Part shown: piece by piece, positions 34,945 through 44,310 of the stretch
How positions within the stretch are numbered: the stretch's first letter is position 1
Layout of the letters: every line of letters begins with the position of its first letter
From: Streptomyces fuscichromogenes
GTDB taxonomy: Bacteria; Actinomycetota; Actinomycetes; Streptomycetales; Streptomycetaceae
DNA: 64,000 nucleotides
Reading direction: 5' to 3'
NCBI RefSeq assembly: GCF_014645815.1
Contig: NZ_BMML01000001.1
Coordinates: 552,118-616,117 of the forward strand
Program-made: the position numbers and the translations under genes
Notes under the pieces: model-generated
Told to the model about the DNA's origin: nothing
Databases searched by the model: none
The model's input: only the letters and a program-made list of their open reading frames with translations

Positions 34945-36272
34945 TCGTTCCTCCACGAGGACGTGGTGCCCGGCGGACGTTCCGTGGGCCGCTGGTGGAC
35001 GCTCTGACGAAAGCCGCCGGCACAGCCGCCGGCGGCGAAGGCGACGGCGGACGGCAGCGCGGGAACACCGGACGAACAACCGCCGCCCGGGCGTGTGGTC
35101 TGCAGGACCGCGCCGAGCAGCGAAGCCGTCGCGCCGTCACAGTGCCGCGCAGGGCTCCAGCTCAACTGCCGCACGGGCACGTCGGCGACGAGCCGGCCCA
35201 GTGCCCGGCGCGCGGCGGCCGCATCCTCCCGGAAGGGCCGGGCGGCGAGCCAGTGCGTCCGGTACGCGGGGTCGGGCACGAGCAGATGGGCCTCGACCGC
35301 GCCGAGCGGGTCGGCACAATGGGTCGCCTCCGGCCGGGCGATGTCCTGCGCCCGCAGTACGACGATCTGGTCGAGCGGGGCGGCGCTCAGGAAGCCGCCG
35401 CCCACCAGGGTGCGCACGTCCCTGTTGCTGAGCGACAGCTTGCCGGCGCTCCGGGAGGCCTCGCTCAGCGCGCCGGAGCGAGCCGGCGACGTCAGCCAGT
35501 CGGGCCTGGACCGCCCCAAGGCGGCTTCGCCCACGAGCCGGGGAGCCAGCCCGAGCGCCGCCACCGCCCCGGCACCGAGCCGGGTGGTGGACGGCAGGCC
35601 GACCATCCACCAGCCGCCCGAACTGCCCGCGCTACCCGGCGGCAACAGGAGCAGACGGTCGGTGGCGACGACATAGCCGCCCGCCTCGGCCACCCGAACG
35701 GCCGACGAGGTCTTGCCCGCTCCGGCGTCGCCGGGCAGCATCACGGCCCGGCCGTCGGGCAGAACGGCGGCCCCGGCATGGAACATCAGCGCTCCCCGCC
35801 GTACCAGGTCCTCACGGATCAGCTCGCGCAGCAGGCGGCCCACGGCGACAGCGGCTCCGTCCACCGTCGCGCCGACCACCGTCCAGGAAAGGAAGTCCTC
35901 GGTGAGCAGGACGTGGTCCCACTCCTGGCCCTCGCCGGAGGCCAGCACCCGCCCTGCGCCCTCGCCCGGCCAGGTCTCGTACCACCATCCGGCGAACGAC
36001 TCCACCGAAGCGGACGGCCGTTTGGTGCCGCCCGAGCGGACGCGCTCAACAAGGCCGGGGTCGATGACCAGCGTCACCCGGCGGTCCGTGCAGGACCCAC
36101 AGGCGGCGTCCAGGACCTCGTGCTGCGCCGCGATCTCGGTGCGGACACCGTCGAGGTCGGTGACCACCTCCAGCCGCAGGTCGAACCACGACAAGGTGAG
36201 AGGCCGTGCGGCGCCCCCAGCAGGGGCGGGTATCCAAGGGAAGCGGTCCGGTACCGCGCGTGGCCCGTTCAC
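34941..36272 (-). CDS. HPr kinase-like P-loop protein (first copy)
   Basis: 443 aa from GTG 36272, overlapping the dehydrogenase stop by GTGA. The Walker A motif MLPGDAGAGKTSSAVR (about residue 180) follows LMFHAGAAVLPDGRAV, the usual arrangement in HprK-related kinases of RiPP clusters. The C-terminal half has LDQIVVLRAQDIARPE and an Ala/Gly-rich tail of about 45 residues that looks disordered. It may phosphorylate a Ser/Thr of the peptide or a small-molecule alcohol. A second HprK-like gene lies in the plus-strand operon. Confidence 0.82.
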   Translation of the reverse strand: MNGPRAVPDRFPWIPAPAGGAARPLTLSWFDLRLEVVTDLDGVRTEIAAQHEVLDAACGSCTDRRVTLVIDPGLVERVRSGGTKRPSASVESFAGWWYETWPGEGAGRVLASGEGQEWDHVLLTEDFLSWTVVGATVDGAAVAVGRLLRELIREDLVRRGALMFHAGAAVLPDGRAVMLPGDAGAGKTSSAVRVAEAGGYVVATDRLLLLPPGSAGSSGGWWMVGLPSTTRLGAGAVAALGLAPRLVGEAALGRSRPDWLTSPARSGALSEASRSAGKLSLSNRDVRTLVGGGFLSAAPLDQIVVLRAQDIARPEATHCADPLGAVEAHLLVPDPAYRTHWLAARPFREDAAAARRALGRLVADVPVRQLSWSPARHCDGATASLLGAVLQTTRPGGGCSSGVPALPSAVAFAAGGCAGGFRQSVHQRPTERPPGTTSSWRNE

Positions 36273-37606
36273 AACAGCCCCACCTTCCGGTCGAGCAGCG
36301 CGAGGGAACCGTTGGCCGTCAGCAGACGATCGTTGGCGTAGTTGAGGGCGGCCGACCGCAGGTCGCGGAGGGCACGCTCCAGGCGCAGCGGGCTCTCGGC
36401 GCTGTAGCCCGCCCAGAGCCCGGCCAGCTGGACCATGCGGTCCACCGCGCTGAACGACAGCTCGGAAGCGGCGAGTTTGAGGGTGTTGAGCTGAATCTGC
36501 AGGGCCGGGGAGTCGAGGCTGTCGCCGGCGGCGCGTACCTCGTCGACCCGTTCACGCATCCGCTCCAGATAGGCGCTGACCAGCTCCAGTTCGAGCCGTA
36601 CGCGGGCGATGCGCTCCCGGACCAGCGGGGACGACGTGTCGTGCGCGGAACTTTCGCGCAGCCACCCCAGCAGGCCGCGCAGCGCACCGCGTGCCGCGCC
36701 GAGCCAGCACGCGCTCCAGCCGAGATGGGCGAGCGGAATCATGCTGTCGGTCGCCACCCGGCGAAACCCGCCCGGAGTACCGATGACCTGGTCGGCCGGG
36801 ACAGTGCCGCGCAGCCGCAGCGGCCCGCTGTCGGTACCGCGCATTCCCAGGGTGTTCCATCTGCCGGTGGACTCGACGGTCAGGGCCGACCGGTCGGCGT
36901 AGACGAGGGAGACGGAGTGCCGGCCCGCGTCCTGCGCCGCGCGCATGGTGACGAGGAAGCCCTCGGCCTGGCCGCCCCCGGTGACGACGGGGGCGGTCCG
37001 CTCCAGCCACAGATCGCCATCCGCCTCCGAGACGTCGCCCGTCACGTGTCGCAGTGGCTCGGCGGCGGTCAGCAGATGCCCGCCCGTCACCGGCCCGGTG
37101 GTGACGGAGGCCAGATACAGCTCCCCGCGGGCGATACGCGGCAGGAGCCGGTCCAGCAGGTGAGCGCCGGCGTGCCGCACCAGGACGTCGACCTGCTGGC
37201 AGTGCATCACCCAGATCATGGCGGTCGACAGGCAGCCCCCTGCGAGGGCCTGGGCGGTCTCCACCAGCCCCGCCAGGTCGCGGCCCATCCCCCCGTGTTC
37301 GGTGGGGACCAGAAAGCCGAGATAGCCCGCGCGCCGCAACGCGTCCACGCTTTCCTCAGGGAACGCCGCCGCCTGGTCGGCCGCATCGGCGTGCTCGGCG
37401 AGGACCTCGACGAGCCGTGCGAGCGTGTCGGGCTCCTCGCAGCACGACGGCTGTCCCCGCTCGGCGAACGCAGCCTTGTCCGTCTCCGTCGCGGATGGTG
37501 TCGAGGCGAGGGTCTGGGCAGGTGGCGTGCTCCGCTCGGACGGTTGCGGGCGGCGCCCACGAGGTGCCGAAGGACGCTGCGCTCCGCGCAGGCCGGTATC
37601 AGTCAT
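36269..37606 (-). CDS. Acyl-CoA dehydrogenase-like flavoprotein
   Basis: 445 aa from ATG 37606, overlapping the decarboxylase stop by 8 bases. The N-terminal 60 residues are a disordered Pro/Ser/Thr extension. The ACAD fold follows with GYLGFLVPTEHGGMGRDLAG, ASVTTGPVTGGHLL, the GRWNTLGMRGTDSGPLRL strand region and a C-terminal helical bundle. In clusters with an AMP ligase and carrier protein such enzymes oxidise carrier-bound aminoacyl or acyl groups (prolyl-PCP to pyrrolyl-PCP being the classical case). Here it probably desaturates the unit made by the neighbouring ligase and decarboxylase. Confidence 0.85.
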   Translation of the reverse strand: MTDTGLRGAQRPSAPRGRRPQPSERSTPPAQTLASTPSATETDKAAFAERGQPSCCEEPDTLARLVEVLAEHADAADQAAAFPEESVDALRRAGYLGFLVPTEHGGMGRDLAGLVETAQALAGGCLSTAMIWVMHCQQVDVLVRHAGAHLLDRLLPRIARGELYLASVTTGPVTGGHLLTAAEPLRHVTGDVSEADGDLWLERTAPVVTGGGQAEGFLVTMRAAQDAGRHSVSLVYADRSALTVESTGRWNTLGMRGTDSGPLRLRGTVPADQVIGTPGGFRRVATDSMIPLAHLGWSACWLGAARGALRGLLGWLRESSAHDTSSPLVRERIARVRLELELVSAYLERMRERVDEVRAAGDSLDSPALQIQLNTLKLAASELSFSAVDRMVQLAGLWAGYSAESPLRLERALRDLRSAALNYANDRLLTANGSLALLDRKVGLL

Positions 37607-38927
37607 TGGCCTCAACTTCCGTTGTCTGAAGCTTCAGTTGCCGGGCCGCCACCAAGGTCGGCCCGTCCACCGTGATCTCGACGGGGGCCGGACGGCTGAG
37701 GAAACCGACCAGGCTCGCGGTCAGTCCGTAGGCCCCGGTGTTGGGCACGGCCAGCAACTGCCCGGGCCGCGGATCGGCCAGCTCGACGGCCGGGTTGAGC
37801 ATGTCCAGGGGGGTGCACAGCGGTCCGACGAGGCTCGCCCGCACCGTGCTCGCCCCACCCGGCCCGGATGCGGCGAGCACGGCCGGCCCGGCCCCTTCAG
37901 CGGGCAGGACGGGCACCGGCATCGTCCGGGGAGCCATGAGACGGCCCAGTCCGGACATTCCGCCCAGGACGTTGACGCCCGAGTCCAGGACCACGAAGGT
38001 CCGATCCCCGGACCGTTTGACGTCGACGACCGTGGTGAGCAGCGTGCCGGCGGCCGCGGTCAGATGACGGCCCGTCTCGAAGGCCACGCGCGGTCCGCCA
38101 TCCTGGCCACGGCCGGGGAAGTGCGCGTCGAGAGCAGCCGCGAGCGTCCCCGCCAAGGCGGGAAACCGCCGAAGTGGGCCCGGCTGTGCCATCGGTGCGG
38201 GAAAGCCCCCGCCGAGGTCGAGGAGCTCCGGCACGAAGCCGGCGCTCCGGGCCACCTCGGCCGAGGTGGCCAGCGACTGCCGGAGCTCGACGGCCAGCGC
38301 CTGCGGGTCCTCGACGTTGGTGGCCGAGAAGGTGTGGGTGCCGATCGGCCGGGCGGGCCCGGCCGAGGCAAACAGCGCGGCCAGGTCGTCCCGCGCCCGC
38401 CAGTCGGTGCCGAAGGCCGTCGGCCGGCCGGTCATCCGCAGCGACCCGCCGCGGCTGCCGCGCGGCCCGTTGAGCCGCACCAGATACTCCGCCTGCGTTC
38501 CGGTGTCCCGGCAGGCCCGGGCCAGCCGGTCGCGGTCGGCGAGCGACTCGACGGAGAACTGCCGGACACCCGCACCGAGCGCGCTGCGCAGCTCACCGGG
38601 CGTCTTGCCCGGCCCCGTGTACAGGGCGTCCTCGAGCCGGGCGCCGGCGCTGCGCACCGCCGCCAGCTCGCCCAGCGAGCTGATCTCGGTGCGCAGGCCA
38701 CACGCGGCGAGTTCACGGATGACCAGCGGATGCGGATTGGCCTTCACCGAGTAGAGCAGCTCGGCCCCGGCGGGCAGGTCGGCGCGCAGAGCGGTGGCGG
38801 CCTCCCGCAGGGCGGCCAGGTCGTAGACGTATGAGGGGGTGCCGAAACGCTCCGCGAGGGCGCGCAGCCCGGCGTGGTCCAAGGGCCGCGGAACGCCGTC
38901 GGCCAGGACGGCCGTGTCGCGGCTCAT
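37599..38927 (-). CDS. Type III PLP-dependent decarboxylase (Orn/DAP/Lys family)
   Basis: 442 aa from ATG 38927, overlapping the ligase stop by ATGA. The alanine-racemase-like barrel carries the PLP lysine in LLYSVKANPHPLV (about residue 60) and LDLGGGFPAPM. AFETGRHLTAAAG matches the phosphate-binding EPGR loop, and LVGPLCTPLDML holds the catalytic Cys and Asp of the C-terminal domain. Relatives such as BtrK and VinO act on aminoacyl groups tethered to carrier proteins, and an AMP-ligase neighbour is typical. DAP decarboxylation for lysine is unlikely in this context. Confidence 0.88.
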   Translation of the reverse strand: MSRDTAVLADGVPRPLDHAGLRALAERFGTPSYVYDLAALREAATALRADLPAGAELLYSVKANPHPLVIRELAACGLRTEISSLGELAAVRSAGARLEDALYTGPGKTPGELRSALGAGVRQFSVESLADRDRLARACRDTGTQAEYLVRLNGPRGSRGGSLRMTGRPTAFGTDWRARDDLAALFASAGPARPIGTHTFSATNVEDPQALAVELRQSLATSAEVARSAGFVPELLDLGGGFPAPMAQPGPLRRFPALAGTLAAALDAHFPGRGQDGGPRVAFETGRHLTAAAGTLLTTVVDVKRSGDRTFVVLDSGVNVLGGMSGLGRLMAPRTMPVPVLPAEGAGPAVLAASGPGGASTVRASLVGPLCTPLDMLNPAVELADPRPGQLLAVPNTGAYGLTASLVGFLSRPAPVEITVDGPTLVAARQLKLQTTEVEAND

Positions 38928-40480
38928 CGCGCGGCCTCTTCCGGCCTGGGCAGTGCGGCCCGGTCGACCTTGCCGTGCGCGGTGCGCGGCAGGTCGGCGA
39001 CGACGACGCACCGGTCGGGGGTGCGGGCGGCGCCGAGGCGCTCGAAGAGACCGCGCAGCACCCGCTCCGGCGCAAGGTCGGTGACCGCCCACACGGTCAG
39101 GGTGCCGTCCGGGGCGGGCGGGACCGCTGCCGCGGCCCGCACGCCGGGTATGTCGAGCATCGCGAGCTCCAGTTCCTGAGTGCCCATACGCCAGCCGCGC
39201 CGCTTGAACAGGTCGTCCGCGCGACCGGCGAAGTACAGCCGCCCCTCGGCGTCGAGGCAGCCGTGATCGCCCGTGAAGACGGCCGGCCCGTCGCCGTCCG
39301 GTGCCGGGCGAAAACGCCGGGCGCTCTGCTCCTCGGCCCTCCAGTAGCCGGCCATCACGTGGGGGCCCGCCACCACGATCTCCCCGCTCTCGCCCGGTGG
39401 CAGGGGTGTCCCGGAAGGGTCCACCACCCACAGGCGGGTGCCGGGCAGGGCCCGGCCCACGGTCGCCGGGTGGGCGAGGTCCTCGTCGGGGTCGGCGATG
39501 GTGATCCGCTTGCACTCGCTCATGCCGTACATGCAGACCACCGCCGCACCGGGAAAGGCGCCGCGCAACCGTTTGACGTCCTGACCCACCAGCGCGGCAC
39601 CGGTGTTGGTGAACAGACGGACCGGCAGCGGGCGCCGGTCGCGGGCCGCGAGCCGCGCCAGCATGGCGGCGTACGTGGGGACGACCGGTACGACGGTGGC
39701 CCCGGCCGCGCGCAGCGCCACCAGCTCACGGGACGAGGCGGCGCCTTGCGGCAGCACCAGTTCGGCCCCCGCCAGGGCGCAGAGGAAGATCTGGTAGAGC
39801 CCGTAGTCGAAGGAGAGCGGGAGCCGGGTGAACACCACGTCGTCCGGGCGGTAGGCCAGCCGCCGAAAGATCGCCCCGGTGGCGAAGGCGACTGCCCGGT
39901 GCGGGCAGACAATGCCCTTCGGGCGGCCGGTGGAGCCGGAGGTGTACAGCAGCAGGGCCGTGCCGTCGGCAAGGACGGCCACCGGCTCGGCCACCGGCCC
40001 GTCCAGCAGCGCCACCGGGGTGATGGCCCTTGCTCCCACACGCTCGGCGAGGGCGGTGAGTTCGGCGCGGTCCGACACGAGCACACGGGGCTGGGCATCG
40101 GTCAGTACCCAGCTCAGTTCGAACGGCGAGGCGGAGCTGCCTGCCGGTACGACGGCGGCGCCGACCCGCATCGCGCCGAAGAGCACCGCCGCGAACTGAC
40201 GGCCGGGCGGCAGCACCACCAGCACCCGGTCGCCCGGAGCGACCCCCAGGGCCAGCAGAGCACCGGCGACGCGACGGCTCGCAGCCTGTAGCCGGCGCCA
40301 GGTCCAGCTGCCCGCGTGGTCGGTGACACCAGGACGCTCCCCGAAGCGTCCGGCCGCTCCATCGAGCAGCGCCACCACGTCCGGTACGGGCCCGCCGGCG
40401 ATCGCCCCGGCGGCTTCGCCCGCACACGCGAGATGACCGTCGGCCTTCGGGGCCTTGGACGTCCCGGCCGCGGCGCTCAC
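38924..40480 (-). CDS. Acyl/aminoacyl-AMP ligase (AMP-binding enzyme)
   Basis: 518 aa from GTG 40480, overlapping the exporter stop by GTGA; longer upstream frames are shadows of the exporter gene. The adenylation signature ALLLYTSGSTGRPKGIVCP is intact, as are VCMYGMSECKRITIADPD, FTGDHGCLDAEGRLYFAGR and the catalytic Lys in AHGKVDRAALP. Its layout with a type III decarboxylase recalls the ligase/decarboxylase pairs of exosortase-A loci and of beta-amino-acyl starter pathways. It should load an acyl or aminoacyl group onto a carrier protein, plausibly the ACP at 53567-53812. Confidence 0.9.
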   Translation of the reverse strand: MSAAAGTSKAPKADGHLACAGEAAGAIAGGPVPDVVALLDGAAGRFGERPGVTDHAGSWTWRRLQAASRRVAGALLALGVAPGDRVLVVLPPGRQFAAVLFGAMRVGAAVVPAGSSASPFELSWVLTDAQPRVLVSDRAELTALAERVGARAITPVALLDGPVAEPVAVLADGTALLLYTSGSTGRPKGIVCPHRAVAFATGAIFRRLAYRPDDVVFTRLPLSFDYGLYQIFLCALAGAELVLPQGAASSRELVALRAAGATVVPVVPTYAAMLARLAARDRRPLPVRLFTNTGAALVGQDVKRLRGAFPGAAVVCMYGMSECKRITIADPDEDLAHPATVGRALPGTRLWVVDPSGTPLPPGESGEIVVAGPHVMAGYWRAEEQSARRFRPAPDGDGPAVFTGDHGCLDAEGRLYFAGRADDLFKRRGWRMGTQELELAMLDIPGVRAAAAVPPAPDGTLTVWAVTDLAPERVLRGLFERLGAARTPDRCVVVADLPRTAHGKVDRAALPRPEEAAR

Positions 40481-42846
40481 GAGGCCAGCTCCCGGTACGG
40501 GCCGTCGGCGGCCATCAGATCGCGGTGCCGGCCGTGCTGCACGACGCGGCCCTTCTCCAGCACCACCACCTGGTCGGCATCCTCCACCGCGGTCAGCCGG
40601 TGGGCGATCACCACCAGGGTGCAGTCCAGCGCGGTCAGGCGCTGGAACACCTCCCGCTCGACCACCGGATCGAGCGCGCTGGTTGCCTCGTCGAGGATGA
40701 GCAGCCGCGGTCTGCGTACCAGCGCACGAGCCAGCACCACCCGCTGCCGCTGGCCGCCCGAGAGCCCGCCGCCACCCGAGGCGAGGAGGGTCTGGTAGCC
40801 CATGGGCATGGCCGCCACGTCCTCGTGGATGCCCGCCACCCGGGCTGCCTCCTCCACGTCCGCATCCGAGACGTCGGTGCCGCCCCAGGCGATGTTGTCC
40901 CGGATGCTGGCGCCGAACAGCCTTGCGTCTTGGGTGACGAAGGCGATGGCGCGGCGGTATTCGGCAGTGTCGACCGAGGCGAGGTCCTGACCGCCGGCCA
41001 GCACCCGCCCCGCGGTGGGGGCGTACAGACCGGCCAGCAGCAGCCCGCAGGTCGACTTGCCCGAGCCCGACGCCCCGATGAGCGTGGTGAAGCTGCCGCG
41101 CGGCACGTCGAACGAGACGTCGGCGAGTACCGCAGGACCGCCCTGGTAGGCGAAGGAGACGTTCTCCACCGCGAGATCGCCCGCCACGCGCGGCCCCATC
41201 GTGCCGGGCACGCGCTCCACCGGGGACTCCAGGATGTCGCTCAGCCGGGAGAGGGATGCGCCCAGCGCCGACGTCTGCAGGCAGACCTGGGCCAGGTTGG
41301 CGAGCGGCACCAACAGGCCCATGGCCAGCACGCTGAAGCCCAGCACCCTGCCTTCGGAGATCCCGCCCTGCGAGATGCGGACCGAACCAGCGACCAGGAT
41401 GAGCAGCGGAGCACCGACCTGCAAAGCGATGCTCAGGCTCGACGCCAGGGCCGCCAAACGCCGACTGCGCAGCCGGGTGTTCAGCTCCTCGGCGAGGGTC
41501 TGGCTCCACCGCCGGCCGGCCACGGCTTCCAGACCGGCCGACTTCAGGGTTCCCATGCCCTCCAGAAGTTCGGTCAGTTCCCCGTCTGCCCGCGCCTGCG
41601 CCTCCAAAGCGTCGGCACCCGCGTACCCCTGGCGCCGCCAGAAAAGGGCCACGAGCGCGACCTGGAGGAGCGCCAACACGATGACGAAGGCGGCGAGCAG
41701 CGGATCGGCGATCAGCAACAGGGCCATGTAGACGAGGATCAGCAACCCGTCGAAGACACTGGCGAAGGCGGTGGCGGAGAGCGTCTGCCGCACGGTCGAG
41801 CTGGTCCGTACCCGCTGCTGCAGATCGCCCGGACTGCGGCTGGTGAAAAACCCGTATGGCAGCGCGAACAGCCGGTGCACGATGCCCAGGGTCACCGTCT
41901 CGTCGACCAGTGTCTGGATGGCGAGGAACGCCGCGGAGCGGACGAACTGCAGGACGAAGTCGAGGCCGACGAGGCAGACCAGCCCGACGGCGAGGAACTC
42001 CAGGTGGCCGACGGCGTGCCCCGGCGCCACGCTCTCCACCACGTAGTTCGTGGCCAGCGGGGTGGCGAGGTTGAAGCCGAGCAGCAGCAGCGAGCACACC
42101 ACGAAGGGCGTCCAGCGGCGCGTTCCGGGAAGGAACAGCCGCAGATAGCGCCAGGGCCGGGCGGTTCCGGCCGGGCGCTTCGGGGTATGCCCCGCGGAGG
42201 GATTTTTCAGCGGCGGGGTCAGGACCAGCGCCACACCGGTGAACGAGTCTCCGACCTGCTCCAGCGGCAGCCGCCTGCGGCCGTGCTGCGGGTCGACGAG
42301 GTAGACCCACGGCCCGCTGACCCGCTCCAGCACCACGAAGTGGTCGAAGTTCCAGAACAGGATGGCGCCGGTGGGCAGATCGTGCAGCCGCTGCAACGGC
42401 ACCCGCACGCCCCGTCCCTCGAACCCGTACCCGCGGGCGACGTCCAGGAGCCGGCGGGCGGAGACGCCGTCCCTGCCGGTGGCGGTGGCATCACGCAGGT
42501 CCCGCACCGGCACGTCGACTCCGTGCAGGGCCAGCACCATGGAGAGGCTGGCCGCACCGCAGTCGCTGGTCTGCGCCTGGAGCCGCACCGGCACGCGCCG
42601 CCGATCGCGCGAGGGCAGCAACCTTTCGGCCAGGCGCCGCACCAGGAGCGGACGGCTCAGCAGTCGGCCAGTCTCCAGTGCCTGGCCGCACTCCCTGGAT
42701 CCGCCGCGTGCCTTGACCGCCTGACGGCGGTAACGCAGCGGGCCGGAACGGGACGCCGCGGCCGGTGACGGGGTGTTCGCCGCGGGTGCGCCGTCCCTGT
42801 TCTGGGGCGACGCCGACCGGGGCGGGGAGGATGGGGACATGGTCAC
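40477..42846 (-). CDS. Peptidase-containing ABC exporter (C39 bacteriocin type)
   Basis: 789 aa from GTG 42846, overlapping the condensation-like stop by GTGA. After a 75-residue variable N-terminus the C39 peptidase domain has LQAQTSDCGAASLSMVLALH (Cys near 96), NFDHFVVLERV (His near 167) and YLVDPQHGRRRL (Asp near 183). Six membrane helices follow, then the ATPase with Walker A GASGSGKST (about 590), signature GGGLSGGQRQR and Walker B LLILDEA. C39 exporters cleave leaders directly after a double glycine and export the core. That matches the GG in the precursor encoded two genes upstream. Confidence 0.93.
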   Translation of the reverse strand: MTMSPSSPPRSASPQNRDGAPAANTPSPAAASRSGPLRYRRQAVKARGGSRECGQALETGRLLSRPLLVRRLAERLLPSRDRRRVPVRLQAQTSDCGAASLSMVLALHGVDVPVRDLRDATATGRDGVSARRLLDVARGYGFEGRGVRVPLQRLHDLPTGAILFWNFDHFVVLERVSGPWVYLVDPQHGRRRLPLEQVGDSFTGVALVLTPPLKNPSAGHTPKRPAGTARPWRYLRLFLPGTRRWTPFVVCSLLLLGFNLATPLATNYVVESVAPGHAVGHLEFLAVGLVCLVGLDFVLQFVRSAAFLAIQTLVDETVTLGIVHRLFALPYGFFTSRSPGDLQQRVRTSSTVRQTLSATAFASVFDGLLILVYMALLLIADPLLAAFVIVLALLQVALVALFWRRQGYAGADALEAQARADGELTELLEGMGTLKSAGLEAVAGRRWSQTLAEELNTRLRSRRLAALASSLSIALQVGAPLLILVAGSVRISQGGISEGRVLGFSVLAMGLLVPLANLAQVCLQTSALGASLSRLSDILESPVERVPGTMGPRVAGDLAVENVSFAYQGGPAVLADVSFDVPRGSFTTLIGASGSGKSTCGLLLAGLYAPTAGRVLAGGQDLASVDTAEYRRAIAFVTQDARLFGASIRDNIAWGGTDVSDADVEEAARVAGIHEDVAAMPMGYQTLLASGGGGLSGGQRQRVVLARALVRRPRLLILDEATSALDPVVEREVFQRLTALDCTLVVIAHRLTAVEDADQVVVLEKGRVVQHGRHRDLMAADGPYRELAS

Positions 42847-44207
42847 GAGGGGTCTCCCGGGAAGACGGCCCACGGCGATTCCGGGCGGGCAACGGCGCCG
42901 AGCGCCGAGTTCAGGTCCGCCGTGAAGCGGTCCGCCTGCGCCACCGAGAACTCACGGGGATCGAAACAGAGGACGAACGTCACGCCCTGGCCGTATTCGT
43001 TGATGATGAAACTGATGCCGTCGCAGGTGTAGCTGACGTGGGGGGCGAAAGCGTTGTGCGTGACACGCAGCCCGCCGGGACCGGCGTCCACGAAACGCTC
43101 TCCATGCAGGGTGTAGCGGACTGTGGCCTCGCGAAGACCGCCGCCCGCCCGGCCCGGCAGGTTCTGCGCCCGGTACAGATCGGCGTACGAGATGTGCTGA
43201 TGACGCATCGTCTGCATCAGCTCGGAGCCGATCCGGCGAAGAAGCGTCGTGAATTCCTCCGAGCGTTCGACAAGAATCGGAAGACCCCGTGAGAATTTTC
43301 CCACGATGGCCCGTTCCCCGGCGCTCCGTGTGTCCAGTGGAAGCGTCATCGCCAGACCGGCCCGCGTCGTGCGCAGGAAAAAGGTCCGGGCGAAATGGGC
43401 GAGCGCAAACTGGAAGAACGTCACTTTGGCCTCCCGGCAGCTTCGCTGGACGGAGGCGACGGCCGGGCCGGGAATGAACGAAAAACGTGTGATCGCGGGA
43501 GGCGCCGGGCCGTCGGAGGGGGCGCCGGCTCTGCTCCCGGAATCCTCCGGGGGGTTGTCGGACAGCGCGGCCATGGTCTCGAATTTCCGCGACCAGTAGC
43601 GGTGCTCGACCGTGGCGGAGCGCTGGGCGTGCTTCTCACGGGCCTGCCCGATCGCGGCGAGCAACCCGTCCCCTTCGGCATCGCTCACGTAGTCCTGGCC
43701 CGCCAGCGCCGCGCCGTAGGCCTCCCACAGCCGGCCGCGGAAGAGGGACCGGCTGGCGAGGTCGGCGGTCAGCGCCGGCAGATCGGCGGTGAACGCGTGC
43801 AACTGCTCGGAGTAGCGGAAGAGACGGAAACGGAAGGGAGGCCGGCTCGTCAGGTCGAAGGGCTCCGAGAGGGCCCGGGCGCGGACCCCGGCCACGTACG
43901 TCCCGAACTGCTCGGGTGAACGGGCCTTGATCCGGCGGGCGTCGAGCAGGCCGTCGGGCGGGGGCGCATCGGCGAGCCACTGCACGGGCCGTCCGTCGGA
44001 TGCCGGGCCCACCCGCAGCCGCAGGGCCTCGTGCATCCTCACCAGCGTCGACAGAGCGCGATGCAGGGCCCGCACGTCCAGCGGGCCCTCAATCCGCTCG
44101 GAGAGCTGAACGACCTTCATGGGCTGCCGTTTCTCCTGCTGCCGCCCGTACTCGTGCTCCTGTGCGTAGGAGAGCTCCGACGCGCCGCCGGTTCGCTGCT
44201 GGGTCAC
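42843..44207 (-). CDS. Condensation-domain-like protein with degenerate active site
   Basis: About 454 aa from GTG 44207 (GGAAAGG 8 bases upstream; ATG 44288 is also open). The fold of NRPS condensation domains is visible: LRMHEALRLRVG-like N-lobe, SEPFDLTSRPPFRFRLFRYS and LPLDTRSAGERAIVGKFSRG. The catalytic HHxxxDG position reads LPALTAD, so both histidines and the Asp/Gly are lost. It may bind carrier and peptide as a scaffold, or use another mechanism for acyl transfer. It is the first gene after the precursor and is followed by the exporter. Confidence 0.8.
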   Translation of the reverse strand: MTQQRTGGASELSYAQEHEYGRQQEKRQPMKVVQLSERIEGPLDVRALHRALSTLVRMHEALRLRVGPASDGRPVQWLADAPPPDGLLDARRIKARSPEQFGTYVAGVRARALSEPFDLTSRPPFRFRLFRYSEQLHAFTADLPALTADLASRSLFRGRLWEAYGAALAGQDYVSDAEGDGLLAAIGQAREKHAQRSATVEHRYWSRKFETMAALSDNPPEDSGSRAGAPSDGPAPPAITRFSFIPGPAVASVQRSCREAKVTFFQFALAHFARTFFLRTTRAGLAMTLPLDTRSAGERAIVGKFSRGLPILVERSEEFTTLLRRIGSELMQTMRHQHISYADLYRAQNLPGRAGGGLREATVRYTLHGERFVDAGPGGLRVTHNAFAPHVSYTCDGISFIINEYGQGVTFVLCFDPREFSVAQADRFTADLNSALGAVARPESPWAVFPGDPS

Positions 44208-44310
44208 TGGGCTGCCTTTCCGTGCGTGCTCCAAACGCGACGGTGGCCGGGACAGGCGCGCAGCGCCCTCCCCGGCCACCGTGCTCACTCAACGGGTTTG
44301 TTCAGCGAGC

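Noticed and set aside
38924..42310. 1128-aa minus-strand frame that would fuse the exporter region to the AMP ligase
   Set aside because: Only the part after GTG 40480 has ligase sequence. The upstream part is an out-of-frame shadow of the C39 exporter, and a GTGA overlap marks the true start.
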